Shown: positions 1 to 4,785 of the stretch, one piece after another
Layout of the letters: each line of letters begins with the position of its first letter
Numbering within the stretch: position 1 is the first letter of the stretch
Assembly (NCBI GenBank): GCA_027625225.1
Contig: JAQBWG010000129.1
Location: 1 to 5,813 of the forward strand
Direction: 5' to 3'
Origin: Chloroflexota bacterium
GTDB lineage: Bacteria; Chloroflexota; Dehalococcoidia; Lucifugimonadales; VGZR01
DNA: 5,813 bases
The notes under the pieces: model-generated
The model's database searches: none
What the model was told of the DNA's origin: nothing
What the model saw: the letters and a program-made list of their open reading frames with translations, nothing else
Position numbers and translations under genes: made by a program

Positions 1-63
1 GCCGCAACTCCCACAGAACTGAGCCCCCGGCTTCGATTCAGTACCGCATTTAGGACAAGCCAT
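1..63 (-). CDS. Zinc-ribbon protein, N-terminal fragment
   Basis: Only the first 21 codons lie in the window; the gene continues past base 1. The peptide begins MACPKCGTES and ends FCGSCG. It has two CxxC knuckles (C3/C6 and C17/C20) separated by ten residues, the layout of the small zinc-ribbon domain often found at the very N-terminus of bacterial proteins of varied function. The four cysteines would bind one structural zinc ion. The start is well supported: AGGAGG sits 5 nt before the ATG. It lies 24 nt downstream of the PsbP-like lipoprotein stop codon on the same strand, so the two are probably co-transcribed. In many such proteins a membrane helix or a second domain follows the ribbon, so the overall function cannot be told from this fragment. 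Confidence 0.8.
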   Translation of the reverse strand, partial: MACPKCGTESKPGAQFCGSCG

Positions 64-87
64 ATCTGCCTCCTCTTAGGCGCTCCC

Positions 88-702
88 CTACTCCACTATA
101 CGGATGCTCCGCAGTACGCCCTCGCACTCCGCCCGGTCCGTCGACTCCCCGCCAAAGCTGCCCCCGCACGTACCCACCCACCGCACATCGCCGTCCCACA
201 CCACCATCGCCATCGCCTGCACCGTCTGCCGGCCCAGCCCGCCCCGGTACTCCACCAGCATCGCCGGACGCCCGCTCACCTCCGTCGCCTCCTGCCACAG
301 CACCTCCAACGTATCGAACGTCGTCCGCAAATCTTCCAGATGCGCCTCCAGCAACCCCTCGATGCTCTCCGGTTGGGACGACAAAGGCTGCGTCAGCACG
401 TTCAGCAGCGGCGAGATGAATGGCGGATTCTGCCGCACCCCCGCGAACAGTACGTACGAAATCTGCGACCCCTCCGGGTTGAACGCCTGCAGGTCTTGCA
501 GCACCTCCCACCTCTCCGGCAGCATAATCGTGATAAACCCCTCGTCGTCCCGGTACGTCACGAACCCCTCATCCTCCGACACCACCACCGCCGGTGCCAC
601 CGTCGGCGACGGCGTCAGCGAAAATGCCAGGTCTCTATCGCCGCCCCCGCACGCCGCGACCAGCGCCACCAGCACCAATCCTGCAATAACCATCCTAACC
701 AT
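88..702 (-). CDS. Small secreted lipoprotein with PsbP/MOG1-like domain
   Basis: The predicted protein has 204 residues. It starts with a lipoprotein signal peptide (MVRMVIAGLVLVALVAAC): a short basic start, a hydrophobic core, and lipobox V15-A-A-C18. A Thr/Pro-rich linker (SLTPSPTVAP) follows. The rest, about residues 40-204, opens with a strand read as GFITIMLPERWEVL and ends with a strand around GRPAMLVEYRGG, a pattern resembling the PsbP/MOG1-like alpha-beta sandwich of small bacterial lipoproteins. The two late cysteines (GTCGG and AECEG) could form a disulfide outside the membrane. I chose the ATG at 702 because GGGAG lies 6 nt upstream and the signal peptide then begins cleanly. The ATG at 741 would add 13 polar residues and has no visible ribosome binding site. 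The fold assignment is tentative and the biochemical role is unknown. The gene probably shares a transcript with the zinc-ribbon gene downstream. Confidence 0.8.
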   Translation of the reverse strand: MVRMVIAGLVLVALVAACGGGDRDLAFSLTPSPTVAPAVVVSEDEGFVTYRDDEGFITIMLPERWEVLQDLQAFNPEGSQISYVLFAGVRQNPPFISPLLNVLTQPLSSQPESIEGLLEAHLEDLRTTFDTLEVLWQEATEVSGRPAMLVEYRGGLGRQTVQAMAMVVWDGDVRWVGTCGGSFGGESTDRAECEGVLRSIRIVE

Positions 703-815
703 CAAATACTCCCGATTCTCTCTATACTCCGAACGCCTCATTTTTGCAGAGATTCATCCCATCCTTGAGTGTCCCCATTCATCATCGGGCAGACTACCAC
801 AGCCATTCTTTGGGT

Positions 816-832
816 GCAGGGTTCAACCCTGC
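816..832. repeat. 17-bp palindrome GCAGGGTT-C-AACCCTGC
   Basis: This is a perfect inverted repeat with 8-bp arms around a single central C, inside the 221-bp gap between the YgjP-like gene and the lipoprotein gene. As RNA it would form a 6-bp stem with a 5-nt loop. No run of T follows on either strand, so it is a poor intrinsic terminator. It may be a dispersed REP-like palindrome or a protein-binding site. The rest of the gap (703-923) shows no ORF, RNA gene or convincing promoter. Confidence 0.5.
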
Positions 833-917
833 CTCGTCCCCTTCATCCCCTTGTTGCTCACCTGCCATACGAGACAGCTTCACGTCATCCACCACCACCG
901 AGAGCACTCAATTGGAT

Positions 918-932
918 GCAAACTCAGTTTGC
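918..932. repeat. 15-bp palindrome overlapping the YgjP-like stop codon
   Basis: GCAAACT-C-AGTTTGC is a perfect inverted repeat with 7-bp arms around one central C. It spans the last codons and the TGA stop of the minus-strand metalloprotein gene. It is built like the palindrome at 816-832 (odd length, central C), so both may belong to one repeat-rich patch. No T-run adjoins it, so termination is not obvious. Confidence 0.4.
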
Positions 933-1634
933 TTCGCGACCTAAGCGCCACCACTGCGGAACCGTCTGCTCCGCCGCCCGGATATCCCGGCGCAGCCTTC
1001 GCGCGTCCGGCTCGTACCGCTCCACCTCCGCCCAAAACCGCGCCGAGTGGTTCATCTGCACCGTGTGGCACAGTTCGTGGACGAACACATATTCCACCAG
1101 CTCCGGCTCCAAAAACAACAGCTTCTGGTTCAGACTAATGCTCTTCTTCGCCGAACAGCTCGCCCACCGGCTCCGCTGCGCCCGCACACCAGCGCTCCTG
1201 AAGGGCAGCCCCTTCGCCTCGCTCACCCGCCGCAGCCACGGCACCAGCCTATCTTTCGCCTTCGCCTGCAACCACCCCTGCACCGACGCGAACCACTCCT
1301 CGCCGCCGCTCACCACCAGCCGTCCCGACCCGTTCTCCCGCGCCCGCGCGCCCGCCAGCTCCGCGAACTCGTACTGCACCGCCCACTCCTCCGACAGAGC
1401 AGGAAGCCGCACACGCTCCGGCCGCACCACCTCCAAATCCTGTTTCTTGCGCTCCAGACGCGCCCACGCATCGTCCAGCAGTCGCCGCTCCTTGAGTAGG
1501 ATGTCCTTGAGGCGCCTTCGACTGAACCGCCGCGGCACCGTAACCACAACCCCGTCCTTCAGCGACGTCCGCACGCTGATAGACCGAGCCCACCTATGTT
1601 CCCTGACCGTGTATTCGGGAAGACTGTCCTCCAT
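924..1634 (-). CDS. YgjP-like (DUF45) zinc metalloprotein
   Basis: The 236-residue protein has the features of the YgjP/DUF45 metal-dependent hydrolase family, usually about 230-250 residues. The N-terminal half (about 18-60) has the family pattern of beta strands followed by a basic helix (VTVPRRFSRRRLKDILLKE). The C-terminal half carries RSRWASC (154-160) and then the zinc site H186-E-L-C-H190. A third probable ligand, H196, lies in NHSARFW. E187 would be the general base of a gluzincin-type site. No signal peptide is seen, so it should be cytoplasmic. The substrate is uncertain: related proteins are annotated as metallopeptidases, while E. coli YgjP has been linked to UTP pyrophosphatase activity. 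The start ATG overlaps the upstream SDR stop as TGATG, suggesting translational coupling. An in-frame extension upstream to 1886 lies wholly within the SDR gene and is not protein-like. One deviation from the commonest motif is WASC in place of WGSC. Confidence 0.88.
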   Translation of the reverse strand: MEDSLPEYTVREHRWARSISVRTSLKDGVVVTVPRRFSRRRLKDILLKERRLLDDAWARLERKKQDLEVVRPERVRLPALSEEWAVQYEFAELAGARARENGSGRLVVSGGEEWFASVQGWLQAKAKDRLVPWLRRVSEAKGLPFRSAGVRAQRSRWASCSAKKSISLNQKLLFLEPELVEYVFVHELCHTVQMNHSARFWAEVERYEPDARRLRRDIRAAEQTVPQWWRLGREAN

Positions 1635-2443
1635 CAGTTCATATAGATTCCGCCGTCCACGTTCATGCACTGCCCCGTGATGCTCTTCGCATCGTCCGAA
1701 GCGAGGAACGCGGCCAGCTTCCCGATGTCCTCCGGCGTCTGCTCCTGCTGCATCGGAATCCAGTCCTTCACCATCCGCTCGAACAGCTCCCGCCCGCTCA
1801 GGCCGTGATACTCCGACTTCCACGAATACTGGCTGTACTGCTGCGCCAGCCGCTCGAACATCGGCGTCCAGATCAGCCCTGGACATATCGCGTTCACATT
1901 GATGTGATGCCGCGCCAGACGTGCCGCGAACGACTGCGTCCAGTTCGCCACCGCCGCCTTGCTCGCGCAGTAAAACGGCGCCTCGCCCCCGCGCCTCGAC
2001 GCGATGGACGCGATGTTGATTTGCTTCCCGTACCCCCGCTCCACCATGTGCGGCATCACCGCCTCCGACATCATCACCGCCCCGCGCACGTTAACATCGA
2101 ACGTCATCTGCCAGTCCTCATCGCTCCCCTCCGCCCTGTCCCACCAGCCCGGCGCGCCGATGACACCCGCGTCGTTAACTAAAATGTCCACCTGCCCGAA
2201 CCGCGACAGCACCCCGTCCACCACGCCCGTGATAGACGCCCGCTTCGTCACATCCAGCGCAAACCCCTCGGCCTTCGCGCCGTCCTGTCCCAGCTTGCCC
2301 GCCAGCGACTTCGCCCCGTCCTCGTTCAGGTCCGCCACCACCACCGTCGCCCCCTGCTCCGACAGCGCCCTGCATATCCCCGTGCCGATACCGCTCGCAC
2401 CCCCGGTAACAATCGCAACCTTCTTTCGCAAATCGCCCAGCAT
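1634..2443 (-). CDS. Short-chain dehydrogenase/reductase (SDR)
   Basis: This is a classical SDR of 269 residues, slightly longer than the usual ~250. It has the dinucleotide-binding motif T13-GGASGI-G20. D38 ends the second beta strand, which favours NAD(H) over NADP(H). The NAG-type motif reads N90-D-A-G93. The catalytic set is N118, S146, Y158 and K162 (YCASK). The C-terminus is the familiar GQCMNVDGG type. It should oxidise an alcohol or reduce a carbonyl in the cytoplasm. The substrate cannot be told; a ~30-residue insertion after the ICPG motif (about 190-230, rich in aromatic and charged residues) probably forms the substrate lid. I chose the ATG at 2443 because GAGGAG lies 6 nt upstream and the N-terminus then matches the family; the ATG at 2491 would add 16 unrelated residues. 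It is the first gene of a two-gene unit with the YgjP-like gene, with overlapping stop and start. Confidence 0.93.
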   Translation of the reverse strand: MLGDLRKKVAIVTGGASGIGTGICRALSEQGATVVVADLNEDGAKSLAGKLGQDGAKAEGFALDVTKRASITGVVDGVLSRFGQVDILVNDAGVIGAPGWWDRAEGSDEDWQMTFDVNVRGAVMMSEAVMPHMVERGYGKQINIASIASRRGGEAPFYCASKAAVANWTQSFAARLARHHINVNAICPGLIWTPMFERLAQQYSQYSWKSEYHGLSGRELFERMVKDWIPMQQEQTPEDIGKLAAFLASDDAKSITGQCMNVDGGIYMN

Positions 2444-2484
2444 CGCGTGCTCCTCTACATAAAATCTGACCGGATTATAAGCCG

Positions 2485-2513
2485 ATATCACGATTTCATG
2501 GGGGGCTTGTCAA
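2485..2513 (-). promoter_or_regulatory. Candidate promoter for the SDR/YgjP unit
   Basis: Read on the minus strand, a perfect TTGACA (2513-2508) is followed after exactly 17 bp by TGATAT (2490-2485). That predicts a start near 2478 and a ~35-nt leader. A better -10 hexamer, TATAAT (2479-2474), lies just downstream, but is 28 bp from TTGACA and has no good -35 of its own. Which -10 is used cannot be decided by eye. The TTGACA overlaps the -35 of the divergent plus-strand promoter. Confidence 0.45.
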
Positions 2514-2536
2514 AATACGCTCGTTTGTTCTATTCT
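2507..2536 (+). promoter_or_regulatory. Candidate promoter for the 68-residue membrane protein
   Basis: TTGTCA (2507-2512, five of six matches to the sigma-70 -35) is followed after 18 bp by TATTCT (2531-2536, four of six matches to the -10). The predicted start is near 2543, giving a ~27-nt leader that contains the GAGGAG ribosome binding site. The -10 sits between the first two copies of the TGTTCTA repeat, so an occupied repeat array would plausibly block this promoter. Confidence 0.45.
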
Positions 2537-2555
2537 GTTCTAAGACTTGTTCTAA
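2526..2555 (+). promoter_or_regulatory. Three direct repeats of TGTTCTA(A/T), operator-like
   Basis: TGTTCTAT (2526-2533), TGTTCTAA (2536-2543) and TGTTCTAA (2548-2555) lie in the same orientation with start-to-start spacings of 10 and 12 bp, close to one helical turn. They flank the -10 and cover the predicted start of the small-gene promoter. Such phasing suggests binding of a regulator on one face of the DNA. There is no inverted partner (GAAC), so this is not an ordinary LexA-type dyad. The regulator is unknown. Confidence 0.5.
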
Positions 2556-2569
2556 ACGAGGAGAAAAAG

Positions 2570-2776
2570 ATGTCCAAGAGCACCGTCGTCTTCGGAACCG
2601 TCCTTGCCTTCTGCCTCGCCTCCGCCGCCGCCAACTTTGTCGGCCTCACCAACCCGCGTCCCCTCGCGCTCGTATTCCATGCCCTCGAGGGCATAGACCT
2701 CGCCGTCCTCTTCGTCGGCAGCATCGCCCTCTCCGTCACCCTCTCCGCCGCCCTCGTCCGCAAACTCGTCGGCTAA
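2570..2776 (+). CDS. Small two-helix membrane protein, unknown function
   Basis: I do not recognise the family. The predicted protein has 68 residues: a short polar start (MSKS), a first hydrophobic helix at about 5-25, a linker with Asn, Pro and Arg (NPRP, 28-31), a second helix at about 43-63, and a basic end (RKLVG). It most likely sits in the inner membrane as a hairpin; the basic C-terminus suggests both ends may be cytoplasmic. The start at 2570 is supported by GAGGAG 6 nt upstream. A longer in-frame reading from 2447 runs through the promoter region and is unlikely. The gene is transcribed divergently from the SDR and has its own promoter-like sequence and a repeat array. A small hairpin (CACGCG/CGCGTG, 2780-2798) lies just after the stop, without a T-run. 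Coding status rests on the good ribosome binding site and the coherent two-helix protein. Confidence 0.7.
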   Translation: MSKSTVVFGTVLAFCLASAAANFVGLTNPRPLALVFHALEGIDLAVLFVGSIALSVTLSAALVRKLVG

Positions 2777-2820
2777 CCCCACGCGCGCCCTACGCGTGAC
2801 CCCCGCGCGTAATCGGCGCA

Positions 2821-2849
2821 TTGCCGACGCGTGCCGGACACGGTAAGAT
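2821..2849 (+). promoter_or_regulatory. Candidate promoter for the VOC gene
   Basis: TTGCCG (2821-2826, four of six to the -35) and TAAGAT (2844-2849, four of six to the -10) are separated by exactly 17 bp. Transcription would begin near 2856, placing a stable hairpin at the 5' end of the message. Neither hexamer is strong, so this is a suggestion supported by spacing and position. Confidence 0.35.
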
Positions 2850-2856
2850 GGCGCCA

Positions 2857-2878
2857 GCCGACACCCACCCGTGTCGGC
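2857..2878 (+). promoter_or_regulatory. Leader hairpin upstream of the VOC gene
   Basis: GCCGACAC and GTGTCGGC form a perfect 8-bp GC-rich stem with a 6-nt loop (CCACCC). It ends 28 nt before the GTG start and 15 nt before the GGAGG ribosome binding site. If transcription starts near 2856 it would cap the 5' end of the message and could slow decay. It could also act as a weak terminator for read-through from the upstream small gene, since TTTT follows after three bases. No ligand-binding core is recognisable. Confidence 0.45.
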
Positions 2879-2906
2879 GACATTTTGAACATCGGAGGTC
2901 CCAACC

Positions 2907-3425
2907 GTGGCTGTAACCTTTAACCATTCCGGAATCGTCGTCAGCGACCTTGACCGCTCCCTGAAATTCTACTGCGAAGGCCTCGGCCTCCACGCCAGCC
3001 TCATCGTCGAAGGCGAGGGTGCCGAACTCTCCCAGTGGCTCGGCTACCCCAACGTCAAAGTCCGCGCCGCCTTCGTCTCCGGCATAGACGGCACATCCAT
3101 CGAAATCATCGAATACAAGAACCCCAAGGCAGCCACCCGCTCCGCCGAAGACATGCACAAGCGCGCGGCCATCGGCGCATCCCACCTCGCCTTCATCGTC
3201 GAAGACATCGACAAGACATGGAAAAAGCTCATCTCCATGGGCGGCAAAAAGCTCAACCCGCCCGTAAACGTCGGCGACAAAGTCAAAGGCCTCTACATGC
3301 AAGACCCCGACGGCATCTGGGTCGAGCTGGACGAAGACAAAACCCACCAGGACTTCGCCTTCCGCATCATCCAGAACACCGGTTTCGCCCCTGCGCTTCC
3401 GGCCCCCACCAAGACAACCCTCTAG
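2907..3425 (+). CDS. VOC family (glyoxalase/bleomycin-resistance-like) protein
   Basis: The 172-residue protein has two beta-alpha-beta-beta-beta modules typical of the vicinal oxygen chelate superfamily, at about 4-70 and 90-143. Putative metal ligands lie at the standard places: H7 (NHSGIVV), E66 (SIEIIEY), H93 (SHLAFIVED) and E140 (DPDGIWVEL). DPDGIWVEL is the characteristic last strand. VOC enzymes include glyoxalase I, methylmalonyl-CoA epimerase, extradiol dioxygenases and fosfomycin or bleomycin resistance proteins. The sequence alone does not choose among them, though all four metal positions being present argues for a metalloenzyme and not a binding protein. A 28-residue tail after 144 (QDFAFRIIQNTGF...) extends beyond the fold. 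The start is GTG, with GGAGG 8 nt upstream. No signal peptide is seen, so it should be cytoplasmic. It appears to be a single-gene unit, with a promoter-like sequence upstream and a terminator 20 nt after the stop. Confidence 0.92.
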   Translation: MAVTFNHSGIVVSDLDRSLKFYCEGLGLHASLIVEGEGAELSQWLGYPNVKVRAAFVSGIDGTSIEIIEYKNPKAATRSAEDMHKRAAIGASHLAFIVEDIDKTWKKLISMGGKKLNPPVNVGDKVKGLYMQDPDGIWVELDEDKTHQDFAFRIIQNTGFAPALPAPTKTTL

Positions 3426-3444
3426 CGCACGCAACCACGCAAAA

Positions 3445-3479
3445 GCAAAGGGCCCGTGTCGAAAGACACGGGCCCTTGC
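3445..3479. terminator. Bidirectional terminator hairpin with GAAA tetraloop
   Basis: AAGGGCCCGTGTC (3448-3460) pairs perfectly with GACACGGGCCCTT (3465-3477) across a GAAA tetraloop. Two more G-C pairs extend the stem beyond a bulged A3447. It lies between the convergent VOC gene (ends 3425) and the minus-strand lipoprotein gene (ends 3502). On the minus strand the stem is followed by TTTGCTTTTG, a reasonable U-rich tail; on the plus strand the following GCGTTATC is weaker. It therefore probably stops the lipoprotein transcript best while also insulating the VOC message. Confidence 0.85.
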
Positions 3480-3501
3480 GTTATCTCCTGATTCGTTCGG
3501 A

Positions 3502-4683
3502 CTACTGCGCGGTCACCAGCAGCGTCACCACGTAGTCCGCCTCAGCCGTCTGCACCGTGGACACCGGATACGGGTCGAGCACCTCCAGCGTTATCTTGAA
3601 CCCGCCGAAGAACGTCGAAGCCGACGCCTCGTTCCCCGAATCGAGCGACAGCTCGAACAACGACGGGAACTGCCCCGCGCCCGATATACCGATAAGAATG
3701 GTTGCCGAACCCGCCTGCACGCACACAACGTCCGACGGACAGCGCGAATCCTCACTCACTTCGAGGAACTGAATCTTCGCCCCGTTCGTCCCGAACGTCA
3801 CCGCATCCCCGATGCGCATCTCCTTCGACACGCCGACCTCACCCTCCGATTCCACCACCGTCGAGCCCGTACCGCCCGAACTCGTCCCGCCGGCCGTCAC
3901 CAGATCCACCTGTTTGTCGTTCACCATCACCGAATACACCTTGCCGCCCCGCTCGAAGTCGCTGCCCAGCGGCACGTTCACCACCTGCGTCCGATACTGC
4001 TGCGTGCAGGGTACGGGCTGCGACGGTTCCAGATTCCACACCGTCACGAAAACCAGCTGCGCCTGCCGGCTGACCTCAAAGTTATCGAACTCCACGCACC
4101 CGTTCGGCAGACCGACCGTAACCGCGAGGAAATACTGCTCCGGGAACGACTCCGCGACGCTGATGCTCACACCCTCGATGGGCGCCAGCACCCGCTGCAA
4201 CGTGATTTGCGGCGTCGCCGTCGGCTCTATGGGAATTGTCCCGCCCTGCGCAACCAGCCGTAGCGTCTTATCGTTCACGCGAACCGTGTACGTCTCACCC
4301 GGCTGAAAGTCGCTGCCCAGCGCGATATTGTGATCTAGAAAACCATAGATGGCCGTACAGGCAATCTCTTCACCCGGCGCCGGCTCCGTATTCCAAACCG
4401 TAATCGTGAGCGTCTTCCCGTCCCGTTCGATAGTATTCTCGTCGAACCTCGCGCACCCGCTGGGCAGACCTGACGTCAACTGGACGAAATACTGCGGCGG
4501 GTTCGACTCACCGACAACAATCTCTGCGCTCTCGATGGGCGCAAGAACTCGCTGCGTCTCATACGTAGGCTCCGGAACCGCCGTAGCGGTCGCCTCTTCG
4601 GCCGGATCGCCGGAACACGCGGCTGCGGCTGTAAGAGCCACCAGTAAAGGTAAAGGAAGTGCTAAACGGGCAACCCGGAACAT
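3502..4683 (-). CDS. Lipoprotein with duplicated ~105-residue domain, unknown function
   Basis: The predicted protein has 393 residues. A signal peptide (MFRVARLALPLPLLVALTAAAAC) ends in a lipobox with C23, and an Ala/Thr/Glu-rich linker follows. Residues 44-148 and 163-266 are two copies of one domain, each opening QRVLAPIE and sharing QYF, GLP-GC, TVWN-EP, LGSDF and VNDK. By eye, about 45 of 105 positions are identical. Each copy has two cysteines (77/109 and 196/226), probably a disulfide. A Ser/Gly linker leads to a distinct third domain (about 285-393) with a DSRCPSDVVCVQAG motif that may form another disulfide. All of this should lie outside the cytoplasm, tethered by lipid. The ATG at 4683 is chosen because AAGGAG lies 7 nt upstream; the ATG at 4704 lacks such a site. 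I do not recognise a named family for the repeat. The beta-rich look suggests ligand or partner binding rather than catalysis. It is probably transcribed alone, with a terminator downstream. Confidence 0.85.
   Translation of the reverse strand: MFRVARLALPLPLLVALTAAAACSGDPAEEATATAVPEPTYETQRVLAPIESAEIVVGESNPPQYFVQLTSGLPSGCARFDENTIERDGKTLTITVWNTEPAPGEEIACTAIYGFLDHNIALGSDFQPGETYTVRVNDKTLRLVAQGGTIPIEPTATPQITLQRVLAPIEGVSISVAESFPEQYFLAVTVGLPNGCVEFDNFEVSRQAQLVFVTVWNLEPSQPVPCTQQYRTQVVNVPLGSDFERGGKVYSVMVNDKQVDLVTAGGTSSGGTGSTVVESEGEVGVSKEMRIGDAVTFGTNGAKIQFLEVSEDSRCPSDVVCVQAGSATILIGISGAGQFPSLFELSLDSGNEASASTFFGGFKITLEVLDPYPVSTVQTAEADYVVTLLVTAQ
3886..4197 (-). repeat. Second copy of the duplicated lipoprotein domain
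   Basis: This stretch encodes residues 163-266 of the lipoprotein, beginning QRVLAPIEGVSISVAESFPE. It matches the copy at 4240-4554 in order and spacing of its landmarks. It has two fewer residues between the two cysteines and one more just after them, and uses aliphatic residues where copy 1 has charged ones (VFVTVWN against TITVWN). The divergence points to an old in-frame tandem duplication, not a recent one. Confidence 0.8.
4240..4554 (-). repeat. First copy of the duplicated lipoprotein domain
   Basis: This stretch encodes residues 44-148, beginning QRVLAPIESAEIVVGESNPP and ending RLVAQGG. A 14-residue Pro/Thr linker (TIPIEPTATPQITL) separates it from the second copy. Nucleotide identity is clearest over the start of each unit (CTCGATGGGCGC on the plus strand, near 4174 and 4533), which confirms a common origin at the DNA level. 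Confidence 0.8.
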
Positions 4684-4785
4684 CGTGAATCTCCTTCTCA
4701 CCATCTGACTGTCATTCTATGGTAATAACGAAGACCGCGCACGATTTGTTCCCCCGCCGTGAAAACTGTCGGGAGATACCGAAGA

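Noticed and set aside
104..1138. A 344-codon plus-strand open frame
   Set aside because: It lies antisense to the PsbP-like lipoprotein and part of the metalloprotein gene. Its translation is Ser/Pro/Arg-rich without domains, as expected of the reverse frame of high-GC coding DNA.
769..1680. A 303-codon plus-strand open frame
   Set aside because: It is antisense to the YgjP-like gene, rich in Arg, Ser and Thr, and has no ribosome binding site or recognisable domain. The minus strand carries the clear HELCH protein.
1635..1886. N-terminal extension of the YgjP-like protein to an ATG at 1886
   Set aside because: The 84 extra residues overlap the SDR gene in another frame and do not resemble the family. 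The TGATG overlap at 1634 gives the natural start.
2526..2555. LexA/SOS box
   Set aside because: GTTC half-sites occur three times, but all in the same direction. No GAAC partner at the needed spacing is present, so a LexA dyad is not supported.
2780..2798. Terminator after the small membrane-protein gene
   Set aside because: The CACGCG/CGCGTG hairpin has only six pairs and a 7-nt loop, and is followed by a C-rich stretch, not T residues. It may form but is not a convincing terminator.
2790..3434. A 214-codon minus-strand open frame
   Set aside because: It is the antisense shadow of the VOC gene, with a low-complexity Asp/Val/Gly-rich composition. The plus strand has the conserved VOC motifs.
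4714..4719. Minus-strand TAGAAT as the -10 of the duplicated-domain lipoprotein gene
   Set aside because: The hexamer is good, but no acceptable -35 lies 16-18 bp upstream, so I do not call a promoter. The 102-nt gap (4684-4785) otherwise shows only the ribosome binding site.
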